Below, in pieces: positions 20,698 through 31,967 of a stretch of DNA of 64,000 nucleotides. Numbering within the stretch: the first letter of the stretch is position 1; each line of letters begins with the position of its first letter. The notes under the pieces were generated by a model. That model was not told where the DNA came from. It searched no databases and saw only the letters and a program-made list of their open reading frames with translations. The stretch covers positions 124,001-188,000 of the forward strand of contig JARBJD010000103.1 in NCBI GenBank assembly GCA_033064195.1. The letters run 5' to 3'. Source of the DNA: Blattamonas nauphoetae (lineage: Eukaryota; Preaxostyla; Oxymonadida). A program made the position numbers and the translations under genes.

Positions 20698-22703
20698 GGT
20701 TAAGTATAGGCGCAGATCCGATTTTCGCTACGCGCAGATCTATTTTTTTGGATACGCGCAGATCCAAATGGATACACGCAGATCTAAAATATTTCTTGCT
20801 TTTTTTGTGTTTACTCTTGCCATTTCATGACATTTCACTCTGAATGCTCACAATTCGCTTTGACTCTCGAAAACTCTTCGCAAATCAAAATTTGTCACAT
20901 CTTCACATGACTGTGTTGATCTTACCATCACCCGTATTCTTTCAATAATCTCGACTTCTTATCCTTCCTCGATATTAGTTGGGTTGATCTGTAATTGACA
21001 CAGAATGACCATCTTTTTCCATTTTCTTGCACATGAGTCACCCTTCAGGCTATTCAGTGTCTGATCCCGATTACCATCCTTGTCCTCTTATCAACACATC
21101 TGCATTTCTTTTCTGTTCGAGCTCAACCATGGAGTGATGATTTCTGATTCTGTACTCGTTTGTGGCATTCATCAAATGTCAGTTCAGACAGAACACAACA
21201 CAACTTATGAAAGCCGTGATGTCTGGCATGGATCTGGACAAAGCAGGCTATTTTCCGCAGCTATCAGAGTCGAAAAGCATTTCCTGCTCAGTGGTACCAG
21301 AAAGAGTAGAGGAAATGATCCAAAAAACGATAATCAGGGACACTCACAAGAAACTGGCGAACATCAAAGAGAATGACACTGGCATGGCGATCTCTCCTCT
21401 CACACCCATCCACGCATGGGACTCAACGGAAGAAGGCACTGTTCAGTATCCTGCCCACCCACGAAGACAAAAGAACCATCGCAAAAAACAGAAGAATGCG
21501 GATCCGGACCACGGAGCTCAAAATCGCGGGAAATCTACCCAAAATGAAGGAAAAGAGCTTCTTTCTCCAGATTCACGGGAGGTTGACAGATCAATGATCT
21601 CTCCATCAATCTCTCCCGCTGCTCATCAGGACGATGTCGAACGGAAGAAACAGAAGCATCCTCTCCGCCTCCAACAAGCCCAAGCTCAAACACTGAAACT
21701 CGATGAGGTTCGCCAGTATGTCATTTTGTTGAATGAACTCTTGTCAAAGGCCTATTCAAGGCACGCCAACTGCACTCCCCGTTCTCCCTCCGCTCGCCAT
21801 CCCATTCTCCGAAACTCCACCCACAACAGCAAAATCAGAAGCCCACGGCGAGCATCATGCTCTTCCTGAAATCCAAGAAAATGCGAAGACGTTGGAGCGG
21901 AGGGAAGAAGAGACGGGTCAGACATCGAGAAGAGAGGTCGCGCACACCAGCAGAACACACACCACACGAACAAGAACAGACAGACACGCAGATGACGGGA
22001 TTCACGAATCAGAATCTTCGGAAGGACACCCGCAGAAGGAGGAGATCTCGCCTTAAAATCAGACAGCCTCGCACCGCACTCCGATCACCCCACTTTCCAT
22101 CAACGCCTTCCAAATCCCTTCTGCCGTCTCCTTCTCACCCGCTCGCCTCTCCTCTCCTCGCTACAGCCTGCTCAGTCCAACACGTGTCTCACGCATCCAC
22201 GACGACGACATCACGGTCACCCTCCACTCACTCCTCTCCAAATCTCCCAAACAACCATTCAGCCAAACCCTCTCCACTTTTCGATCTTCATAATACAATA
22301 GAAAGCACCATATTATCAACTCTGTCATCATCACTTTCGAAGGCAAAAATCCTCCGCAATCCTTGGTCTTTGTCCCAGTAGTCGGGTCAATGAACATAAT
22401 CATGGAACAAAGCCAGAATTCTGAATATCACTTCCAAAATCTCAACTTTAAATCGCAAAATGCGACTGTCTCGTTTTTTGGAACCACCCTGCTCGATTCA
22501 TAAGTTTTTTCAATCCAATTGTTATTCTGAAAGGAAATTAAGAAACAATCGATCAATGGTGAGGTTTTTTGAGACAAAAACGAGATAGATATTCGAAAAG
22601 AACAAGCATTGTTTTGGATCTGCGCGTATCCATTTGGATCTGCGTGTATCCCTTTTTTTAGATCTGCGCGTAGCGAAAATCGGATCTGCGCCTATACTTA
22701 ACC
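20698..22703. mobile_element. 2,006-bp DNA transposon with 87-bp terminal inverted repeats (Mutator-like?)
   Basis: Both ends begin GGTTAAGTATAGGCGCAG and stay inverted copies for 87 bp (20698-20784 and 22617-22703), with a few differences. A 9-bp direct duplication flanks it. Long terminal repeats plus a 9-bp duplication fit the Mutator superfamily best, although Merlin-like elements are not excluded. Each terminal repeat contains four CGCAGATC-type boxes about 20-24 bp apart, likely transposase-binding sites. The inside has only broken open frames (21162-21869, 21857-22381) and no transposase motif that I recognise, so it is non-autonomous. It lies inside the 3' coding part of the kinase gene. 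Near-identical termini and an intact duplication suggest a recent insertion. Confidence 0.85.
20785..22616 (+). other. Interior of the transposon: gene-like fragments
   Basis: The plus strand carries a 235-codon open stretch (21162-21869, with DEVRQYVILLNELLSKAYSR near 21700-21760) and a 174-codon one (21857-22381) that overlap in different frames. A third frame near 22165-22290 reads SRIHDDDITVTLHSLLSKSP. Such mixed pieces look like pseudogenised coding sequence carried by the element, as in gene-capturing Mutator-like elements. I cannot name a source gene, and nothing here matches other genes in the window. Confidence 0.4.
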
Positions 22704-25700
22704 AGTGCCGTCCAGTTGAGGATGGGCATCAACCCGTCCTCGTTCAGCAGATTCTGAACAGCACTCGCAGCAGACGAGCTGGACAGGCCGTTCATGCTCA
22801 TCGTGTGCAGCACATCGATGTTTCCGTCCTCGCTGACAGTCAGCACAATCAGCTTCTTCCTCCCTTCGCCAGACAGATTGGTGGACGAAAGGTGGGTGCT
22901 GCGAGGGGTTGCATTCGGAAGGAGGGTGGCGAGCGACATGATGTGTGAATGCGATGTCTGCGGATTCGAACGCGAAGGTGACACGGAACCACCGGAAGGA
23001 GTGTGAGGGTGTGGGGTGAAGGGACTGTCCAGGTCGTGTGTGGTCATCTCTGTCTGGATTTGCAGTGATGTTGTGTGCGTGTTGGCCCGTTGTCGAGACG
23101 ACGCTGACACCGACGAGGAGCGAGTGTTGTTTGTAGTGTCGCTCTCGCCTGCCTCTTTCGAGCTCGACGATGTCGTCGCTGCTGTCTGCTCAATCGACGA
23201 GGGTGAGTCGCTGAGAACGTGAAGCGTCGATTCTGTTCCGCTCCGACGCCTCCCAGCCTTTTCCACTTTCGATTGAGGAGTGTGGAACGAACTGCTTTTG
23301 TGCGAGAGCTTTGTTTTGGTTTGAGCAGCTGACAAAACGCTGTTGTTCTCGTTCTGTTCCTGAGCATTCATCGCCTGATCCGTCGATGACTTGAAGATGT
23401 GGAGGAGCGAGTCGTGGTTGCTGAACAGCAAGCTCTGCCTCGGAGGGAACGAAGTCAGTGCTGTCGAATGTGGCGTGGTTGTGAGGAAGGAAGGCGGAGT
23501 GAAGAGACGGTCGGTGACAGCAGTGATGTCCGACGACGACAGGACGAACAACCTGCCTGAGTCTGTCTCGTTCTCTTTTGCTGACTCGTCTTCTCTTTCG
23601 GTGGCTGGTGAGCGAGTGTCGTGAACGGTGCATGCCGTCGATTGCTCAGTGAGGGAGAGTGACGGAGACGCAACAGGAATCGTTCCATTGTCGAATGTGT
23701 CGCCTGACAGCGACGATGTTGTGTGTTGGATGGACAGAGGGTGGACTGTTTTCTGTTGATGGCCGAGATGACGTCTCGACATTGACAGTGGCGAGCTCAT
23801 CTGCGACATGCGGATGAACGCATCTGATGGAGAGGACGGCTGAGTGGTCTGGTTGGGAAGCTGAACCGAATGCATGCTGGTGGGAAGAGCAGAGACCTGT
23901 CGGAGCTCGTCGCTTAACCGGAATCTCTCGTCAGCTGTCTTCGGTTCCTCGTTCCGCTCCTCCACACTCTCCAACCGCGACGACGCTGTTGATGCTGATT
24001 TGGGCGAGCGAGACGACAGCCATCGGTTGATGTCTGTGCCTGACGACGCAGACGACGGCGAGGTGAAGTCTCGTTTCTGCTCGCTGGACGGCGAGGTGGT
24101 CGCGCTGATGGCTGTCCTGTCCTGTGTCGGGTTGAGGTGGCGGAGAACAGCGATCTGGTCGGAGAAGGGGAGCGTGAGGAGCGTGGAGAGAGGAAGGCGG
24201 AGGAGAGCCGGAGCTGAATGATGGAAAAAGTGAGACGCGGGTGAGCTAACAGAATGGGAGGGGGAGATGGGATGCGGTGGGAGGGGTGCTGAAACAGGAG
24301 GTTGCGAGGAGCTCGACGTTGGCGGGAGATTCAGCGAGCTGAACGACGTCGACTGAGATGGGCGAACGATCGGTGACTGTGGCGTGCTGCAGCTCTTTGA
24401 CAGCGGTGAGGCTGTGATCAGCTGTGGCGAAGCACCGTCCGCCTCGCTCATCTCGCTGTGGGTGCCTGCTGGCGTCTTTGGAAGAGTGGAACTGTACGGA
24501 CTGGACAATCCCGAGATCTCGTGCAGACACGAAACGAGCGAAGGAGGGAGCGGCATCCCAAACTCCCTCGAAGCGATTTGTGTGGACTGGTTGGAGTGTG
24601 GCGTGTCGAACGGCGGGACCACAGTTGTGCCGAGCGACGAGAATGGCATCGGAGGGGAACTGAGCTTGCCAGGAAGCGAGCGACAGCGTCGAAGCCGACC
24701 GTGTTTCTGTTGATGGATGAGCGAACGCAGAAGCGCTTCGTTTTGCAGCAGGTCTGCCGGTTTGATGTCGAACATCTTCTGAACGGGCGACTTGTTGTGT
24801 GGCGGGTTGTGCTCCGAGACAGGACGGTGCTCCTCGGGTGTGTCTTTCGGGAGGATGGGGAGGCTGGCAGACATCTGCGAGATGGAATGGGCTGTGCTCG
24901 ACAACCTGCCCGAAGTGGCTCGATGTCGGGTGAAGGAGGAAACAGAAGAATGGCCGGTGAGGAGTGTGGTCTGGCCATCGTTGAGAGAAAGCGAGGGAAG
25001 GTAATCGGAGTGGAAGTACATGGACGGCGACATGGAAGGGTGGAAATCACAATTGTTAAAAGAGGGCTGGATGGGATCCGAAGCGGCTTCAATCACACTC
25101 GACGGCGATGGAAGGAAGCCGAAGTTTGGGTTCACGCGGGACAGCATCGAGTGGTAATCGAGCAGGATGGGCGAGACGGGCGGGTTGAGGTGGACGAGGA
25201 TGGGCGAGTAGTTGGTGAAGAAGGAGAAGAACGTGGACGAGTTCGACGACTGCGTGTGCGGCAGCGAGTGCGTGCTGGTTGTGAACGACGACGTGCGAGT
25301 GACAGACGGCGAGGGTGACGCCACAGCATCAATCGAATCGAGCGGGTGCAGCCCCAGCCGATGGAGAATCTTCGTGTGTGACGTGTGGGTGTACTCCAAA
25401 TCGGAGAGTGTCGAGAGTGTCGGATGCGATCCTGACGAGGTGGACATGGCGAATGAGATCGGAGTGGAATTTGGGGCGGATCGTTTGACTTTGGGTGGCT
25501 TCTGGAGAATGGACATGCGGAGCTGGACGGCTGCGCGGGAGAGCGAGCGGAGGATGGAGTTCTCGTGGAGGATGGAGAGCACAGAGTACTCCAGCAGGTC
25601 GTTGCATTCGGCGAGGCGAGGGAGAGACGTGATGGTCGAGACTGACGGGGCGTTGTCGAGCATCGAGGCTGATGTCATGTCGGCAACGATCTCAGTGTGC

Positions 25701-28171
25701 TTGTCTATCGCAACTGGCTCGTGTGGGCTTGGATGAGTTGAGGGAGTTGAGCTTGCTGGGCGAGGCGGGAGGATCGGAGTGGAAGACAACTGATGTGACA
25801 GTCGAGAGCGAGCAGTCAAATTCTCGACTGGCTGGCAGCGAGTCGACGGAGGGCCAAGTTGCGGAGCAGACGGAGCGCGTGACAGCAGGTCCTCAGCCAC
25901 TCCCGCCGACACAATCAACACGTGGTTCTCTCTCATCGTTTCTCTTGCTTTTCGGAGATCCACCGAACACGTCGAGTTCGTCTCCAGCTCCAAGCTGTCC
26001 AGCCCCTCAATCTCCCTCTCCCCGACGGTGCGTGTGGTGTACACCGTCAGCGTCATTGGCTCGCTCAGAATCGTCATGTCCAGCAGCGTGTCGTATGTTT
26101 CGGGTGTCCTCGGCCTGTCCAACACGTCGTGAAGAGCAAGCGGGGTCGTGTCGGATGACAGTCTGTTTGGCGTGTCTTGGTGTGAGTGCAAAGGCGATCG
26201 AAACGTGAGCATGGGTGAGTGGTTGTGCCACGAGTTGACAAGCTGGGCGAGTGAAGGAAGTGACGCGTGGAGGAGTGTGTCCTCCTTCTCCGAGTGGAGT
26301 GAATACAGCAGCAAGTCTCTCCGCTGCGACTCGAACAGCATCCAATCGTTGAGTGTCTGCGACGAGCCCAGGCGAGGAATGTGCAAGTGCGGGCTGGTTT
26401 GGTGCATCAGCTGGACGGGAAGGAGCACCACTCGCTTCATTCGTCCCTTCCGACTCCATCGCTTCTCGTCTTCTCTCCTCGCCCGAAATCGAGCAGGGAG
26501 GGTTTGTGTTGTTTCGGAGTGTGAGAGGTGGCTCGGCTGTGCAGAATAAGGGACAAGCGCAATCGAAAAGTGATGTTCGTCGGGCGATGTTTCTCGTCGG
26601 TCATCGTCGCTTCCGACCGTCAGAGCCGACGAGGCCACGACATTCGATGTCGAGTGCGACTCCAGATTCTGCATGCTGTTCAGTGCAGCAGGATGGTGGA
26701 TCGGTGGGGTCTGAGAGAATCCTGTTTGGGAGGTCGGGGTTGCTGTTTTGGATGCGTTGGAGACTTCGACATCTGTGCGACTGTCTGTGTCGCGTGGTGT
26801 CGTCTTTGCTGATGTTGGTGTGGTGCTGCGTGGGGAGACGATGATCTTTCCGAAATCCATCTCGTCCGGTTGTTTGTGTGAGTCGATCGATGGAACTTCC
26901 TGCCGCGTGCTTGTCTGGTGGAGGGCAGAATGGGTGGGGATGATCGACGTTGACGGTGAGAGTGTGTAGGGCGTCGCAGAACGAAGTGTTTGTGCCTGTG
27001 TTCGAAGCGTCTGCGAGAGATCGGATGTCTTCGCATCGTCGCCGGGGAGGGGAAGCCCAGGCGGCCGTCTGTTGCGTTGGGACGACGGCGATGGCGTGGA
27101 CGCTGAAAGAGGGTAGGGCTCTCTTTCCCAATCAAAGAAATCAACAGAAGCAGGAATAGACATCGCGCCGTTGACTGAGTAGAGACTTGGAGTGGTTGGG
27201 ATCCGCGGAGAGGAGGCGATCAAGAAGTGCTTGAACTGATTTAGGAGACAGGCATAGTCAGGCACGTCGTGGAAGCCCAAGGTGGTCAAATAGTCATAGA
27301 AGTCGTGGAAGACGGTCGGCATGCCCTCCAGAAGCTTCTGTTTTACGATTTCTTCTTTCATTCGCCCGATCGCTGATTTATCCTTCAAACGTGTCCATGG
27401 CAAGGATCCCTTGTGAAACTCCACTAAACAATACAAAAGCGACCAGAGATCGTCAACACGACCAAGATCTCTCGACTTATGTGCGTTGACTGAGGCATAC
27501 CGGGCTGTGCCGCGAAAGCCAACGTTGGGACGCTCGGGATATTCGATTCCATCCTCCGAATGGGTGCGCTTCACGAGACCAAAGTCAATCAGATAAATCC
27601 GATGCACATGCTTTCCTTCTTGACCGATAACAAAGTTGCTCTGGAGTGTTTAAGAAAAAACAATGAAACCGGTTTAATATCTCGATGGATCCAATTTATG
27701 GAGTGGAGAGCTTGAATGCATGTTAACATTTTGTAGGCGAGGTTGAGTACAGTTTGTATCGAAAAACGACGTGCTGGTCGGCGTCGGAGAAGATCTCTGT
27801 GATTTCCTCAGAAAAAGACAAAGAAAAACAAACGACAAGTTGTATCCAAGCATCTCCATCACACAATACCGGTTTCCATTGTAAAATCCCTCTGTAAATA
27901 TCCGAGGGAAGAGTTTTTTGCCTTGGAAAAAAATGAGGGGATAGAAGCTCCTACCATGAAGCTTTTTGAGAACTGATATCTCAAGTTTCAGCACTTTTTT
28001 GACAGAATTATCGTTCTCTATCTTGATCGCGACTGGACCAAAGTCTGGTCGTTCAATGAAAGACGCTTCGAAGATGGAGCCAAAAGCACCCTTCCCAAGT
28101 GGACGAGAGATGACAAATTGGTTGTTGATGATAGTCCCGGGCTTGAGAATGGGAGATCCGTCCGATGGCAT
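22658..28171 (-). CDS. TTBK-like (CK1-group) protein kinase with very long disordered tail; 3' end altered by transposon
   Basis: Exons 28171-27955, 27921-27834, 27796-27670 and 27640-22658 (introns of 33, 37 and 29 nt) give 1,804 aa. The kinase domain (about 10-280) shows GKGAFG (26-31), VAIK (Lys 50), HRDIKPSNF (from 138), DFGL (163-166), GFRGTARYAS and SLLYCLVEFHKGSLPWTRL, the pattern of tau-tubulin kinases within the CK1 group. About 1,500 residues of Ser, Pro, Thr-rich tail follow. The last 14 codons and the stop come from the right terminal repeat of the transposon at 20698-22703 (ending RRRSDFRYAQI); the original end lies beyond it at 20424-20688. The catalytic part is intact, so the kinase may still work with a changed C-terminus. 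A decayed copy of this tail lies at 2640-3780. Confidence 0.9.
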
Positions 28172-28592
28172 CCTGAAGATGTGTTAGAATTCCATATACG
28201 TCGAAACACATTTATCTACAGGTACAGCGGAAAATGTAAAACTGCAAGGACGAGATGAGATGGCACTGAAGTTCAAACATGGTTTATTCTCTTCTTTGGG
28301 GAGTATGCTAGTGTTCTTTTAGACGCTCACAACCAAAACGGCCTTATTGGTTTGTTTGTGAGACATTGGTCCACTTGGGGGATTGATCGGATCTCAATTA
28401 TTAAGACAAGGTTCACTTGCCTAATTGGAATTTCACGAACAAATTTGGAGACAAAACAGAGAAATGTGGAATCATTATTAAAATGGAACGATGAACGGAG
28501 AAAAGAGTGAAAAGTGAATTGTGACAATCCACAGCGGCCCGGCTCTTTCGAATTGATTGAAAATCAGAAACCGACAAATGTGAATCGGTATC

Positions 28593-28972
28593 TTAATCAC
28601 AAATCTCGTCATGTTTTTCTTCTTCCTTCAAGTTTAAGAGTGAGAGATTGTTGCATTCTTGCTCGAGTTGCACATCTTGCTTGAACAATGGAGTTTGAGC
28701 ATTTTCCGACTGAGACATCTCAGAAAAGGTCTGGTTGGGTCAGAAATCAGAGTTGGAAGAATAATGGATGAAAGGAAGGAGACATTCATTGCTTTCAAAG
28801 ACTCACAGAAATCACTTCCATTTCGCAGGCGGTGATCCTCCAAATTTTCGTATCCGACCGAATTTCTGCATTCAACAGAATACATCTTGATCTTTGTCTG
28901 TGAATACACAATTTCAGCGAAAGTGGACGGAATGAGAGAAAGCAGTGCAAGAGAACGGCGAGATATCATCAT
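28593..28972 (-). CDS. Small putative secreted protein
   Basis: Exons 28972-28784 and 28730-28593 join across a 53-nt pyrimidine-rich GT-AG intron and give 108 aa. A short basic start and hydrophobic core (MMISRRSLALLSLIPSTFAE) look like a signal peptide cut near residue 20. The remainder is hydrophilic, with three cysteines in the first exon part and an acidic end (NLKEEEKHDEICD). I recognise no family. The intron fit and the sudden change to a clean hydrophilic frame argue that it is real, but it is short and unsupported by a homologue. Confidence 0.5.
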
Positions 28973-29489
28973 ACAGTCTGAAATAGTTGAGTAAAATGGA
29001 GGACACACAGTATATTTGTGGATATTTGCATGGTTTCATCGAAGTGCAATTTGACAAATGGTTTCGAAAAGAGTCGTTTTCACTGAAGATTGACTGCTAT
29101 ACTTGTATTTTGGGAGAGTGTTGCCAAAAATGTCGGAAGATTTAGAGACTGTACAAAAGAAAGCTGAATAAAAATACAATATACACCGTTGATGTGCAGA
29201 AAAGTTTCATCTGTCGTATCAAGTTGAAATACTTTTTAGATGTGATCAGAAACGCATTTTGAAGTACGAAAGGACAAATGATGCATGCGGTGATAATGAC
29301 AGTCGGATGGGCTCGATGGATGGAGAAAGAGAAGACGATCATCCCATGTTGTTTGTTTTTCTCGACACTTCGCCACGATTGTTACTCTGCGTCTATTTTA
29401 GGAAAACTACAGATGAATCCAAAGTGGATAATGAATCAGATTCAAGATAATTATTCTTCCGTTAGACTTGCAGTTTTGCATCTTCCGCT
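28973..29489. other. No gene recognised
   Basis: This is AT-rich sequence between the small secreted-protein gene and the left arm of the inverted repeat. Overlapping short frames near 29142-29508 on both strands show no motif. Confidence 0.4.
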
Positions 29490-31031
29490 GTATGGCACGA
29501 AGAACTGAGACCGAATTATTCTCCATCAATTTAACGTTATTTTCGTTTTCCTTCAAATTCACCAGTGAAAGTGGTCCTTCTCCTTATTTTGTAAAAAAAC
29601 CGAGAAATCACAATATTTTCAAAATGAAGTGCGGGTGATTGCGATCTGATCGTCCATTGTCGTATTGAGTAATCCACTATGATTATCGTCCCAACGAACT
29701 TCACCTCCATCATGTGTATGTTTCTCTCCTTCCTTTCTGGCGTTCTGTCTTGTCTTTTCAGCGCGAATGAGTTTGTGGCATTCAGATCTCACAATTGGGC
29801 AAAGATGAGTTATTGAACCATGAAAATGGTAAAACATACTAGTTTAAGTCTTTTAACCGTATTCTTCCATTTTAGTGGTAATTGTGCCTTTTTGTATCCT
29901 TTTAGAGGATGATCGCCAAAAACAGGCCAATTTTGTCCTAATTTGGCTAGATCTGTGACAACAAACAGGACTGGGGGAATTAAATTCCGACTTTTGGACT
30001 AGGGATGAAACTCCACCTTGGATGATGGTTATGTCGGAGTTTCGTGAGAGTTCAGAATGCATCGACAAAATCCTGAAGAAGTGCAATTTACCCGAGTCTT
30101 CGTTCCTTTCACTTATAATTCCACTCGTTTCACGTCACTTTCATGTCTTCTTCTCCTTTCTCTCTTCCAATTCCTCTTCACACAAAGGCAAAAAGATTCA
30201 ATCGCAATTTTTGAAATGTGGAATCATAAGAAGGACAAATAATTTCTTCAACAGCATTTCTCTCCAAAGAGGACGTCCATGCTTGCTTATTTGGAAGATG
30301 TTTCTCCTTCGGATCGGTGATTTGAGTAGTTCTGTTTTGTTTCCAATTAAGATCGGTACAAACAGGTCGCATTGAAGCAAAATAAGAAATATGAAGTCAA
30401 ATCTTGATTTCCTTCAGTGGACTGATAGGGCTGACGCACAGTAGGTGGACAGACGCGAGTTTCCAAACATCTTTCAAGTGACTCCAATTCAAGCATCATC
30501 CAAGGTGGAGTTTCATCCCTAGTCCAAAAGTCGGAATTTAATTCCCCCAGTCCTGTTTGTTGTCACAGATCTAGCCAAATTAGGACAAAATTGGCCTGTT
30601 TTTGGCGATCATCCTCTAAAAGGATACAAAAAGGCACAATTACCACTAAAATGGAAGAATACGGTTAAAAGACTTAAACTAGTATGTTTTACCATTTTCA
30701 TGGTTCAATAACTCATCTTTGCCCAATTGTGAGATCTGAATGCCACAAACTCATTCGCGCTGAAAAGACAAGACAGAACGCCAGAAAGGAAGGAGAGAAA
30801 CATACACATGATGGAGGTGAAGTTCGTTGGGACGATAATCATAGTGGATTACTCAATACGACAATGGACGATCAGATCGCAATCACCCGCACTTCATTTT
30901 GAAAATATTGTGATTTCTCGGTTTTTTTACAAAATAAGGAGAAGGACCACTTTCACTGGTGAATTTGAAGGAAAACGAAAATAACGTTAAATTGATGGAG
31001 AATAATTCGGTCTCAGTTCTTCGTGCCATAC
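29490..31031. repeat. Large inverted repeat: two 538-bp arms around a 466-bp spacer
   Basis: The left arm (29490-30027) and right arm (30494-31031) are inverted copies of equal length. I saw no mismatch in the parts compared, and both encode the same 72-codon open frame beginning MFYHFHGSITHLCP, pointing outward (29837-29619 minus and 30684-30902 plus). The spacer (30028-30493) has a plus-strand frame of 117 codons without recognised motifs. The outer edges are sharp (GTATGGCACGAAG inwards), but no flanking target duplication is evident. It could be a foldback-type DNA transposon without its own transposase, a recent inverted duplication, or an assembly or replication hairpin. Confidence 0.9.
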
Positions 31032-31125
31032 CTGTAAACCCTTTAACTATTTTTTATCCACCTCAACACACTTCCATTTTTCATTCTTCGTTTGTACTTA
31101 TATCTCATCTCATTCTGTCCCTAAG

Positions 31126-31794
31126 ATGACACATAAACTCTCAACATCATCCCCTTTCTACAATCAAGCATCCCAACATTCTCCTGGTGCTGATGATGCC
31201 GAGCTCGAAAGATATGCCCAAAGGCGCGAGACCCGTGCTCAGAAACAGGAGGAATATCGAAAATATCACCACGGAACTCCATCTGAACAGCGTGAAGCCA
31301 AGTTTCACATTCTCACTCCTCTAATTCGTTTTCTACAATCAGACAGAAAATATATAACGAGCTAAAGGAAAGCAAAGATCAATACGAACAAAGAAAACGA
31401 CAAAACATCGCCGAGAAGCGGACCCCTGTATGATGTCACCATGTTTCAGTTCAAAATTTTGATTCTTTGTCATTTTGATTTAAGTTCCATGAAGTTCAAC
31501 CATTTGAAAAAAACGTACAAAGACAGGCTGCAATCGCCCAGCAGCGCAAAGAAACAGCACAACAGCTTCGTGAAGACAACCGACGCGTTTGCATCCTATT
31601 TTCCTCTTTCACGGAAAATATATCTTGGAATTCTTTATGATTCTTTGCCATTCACCCTGATCTTTTCATTACTTTCGTTCTCTCAGCTGGCTGAAGAACG
31701 TGCTGCGCGAAAACAGGCTGAAAAAATGGCTGACGCAAAATATGTTCAATCTTCTGAACAATTTATGAGTTCTTTCGGGAAATCTCTTTATTAA
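31126..31794 (+). CDS. Small coiled-coil protein, possibly axonemal
   Basis: Four exons, 31126-31301, 31343-31427, 31485-31586 and 31687-31794, with introns of 41, 57 and 100 nt give 156 aa in phase. After a Ser-rich start the protein is almost wholly charged helix: RRETRAQKQEEYRKYHHG, KIYNELKESKDQYEQRKRQN, RQAAIAQQRKETAQQLRED and LAEERAARKQAEKMADAKY. Regular Gln, Arg, Glu and Lys heptads of this kind are common in flagellar doublet-microtubule inner proteins, but no family signature is certain. The final residues (SSEQFMSSFGKSLY) form a short non-helical tail. It is the first intact gene after the inverted repeat. Confidence 0.75.
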
Positions 31795-31967
31795 TCGGAT
31801 TTAACACTTGTTTCTTTCTTCTCAACAGTTTTCTTGGTGCCAAGCCACATCACGTTTCTTTGAAACTAGTTTAGACAAATAATCAATGCGTGAAAGAACA
31901 CCTATCGAGAGGAAATCCAGGCGATAGGACAAGAAAAGCAGAAAACACAGACGATTCTTCGATAAAC

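Noticed and set aside
24458-25318. 286-codon plus-strand open frame and similar ones at 24-27 kb
   Set aside because: They are antisense to the Ser and Pro-rich tail of the TTBK-like kinase, and Arg and Gly-rich antisense frames are expected from that composition.
29480-31041. Target-site duplication around the large inverted repeat
   Set aside because: Only a CT dinucleotide agrees next to the outer ends, which is no better than chance, so I did not call it a transposon.
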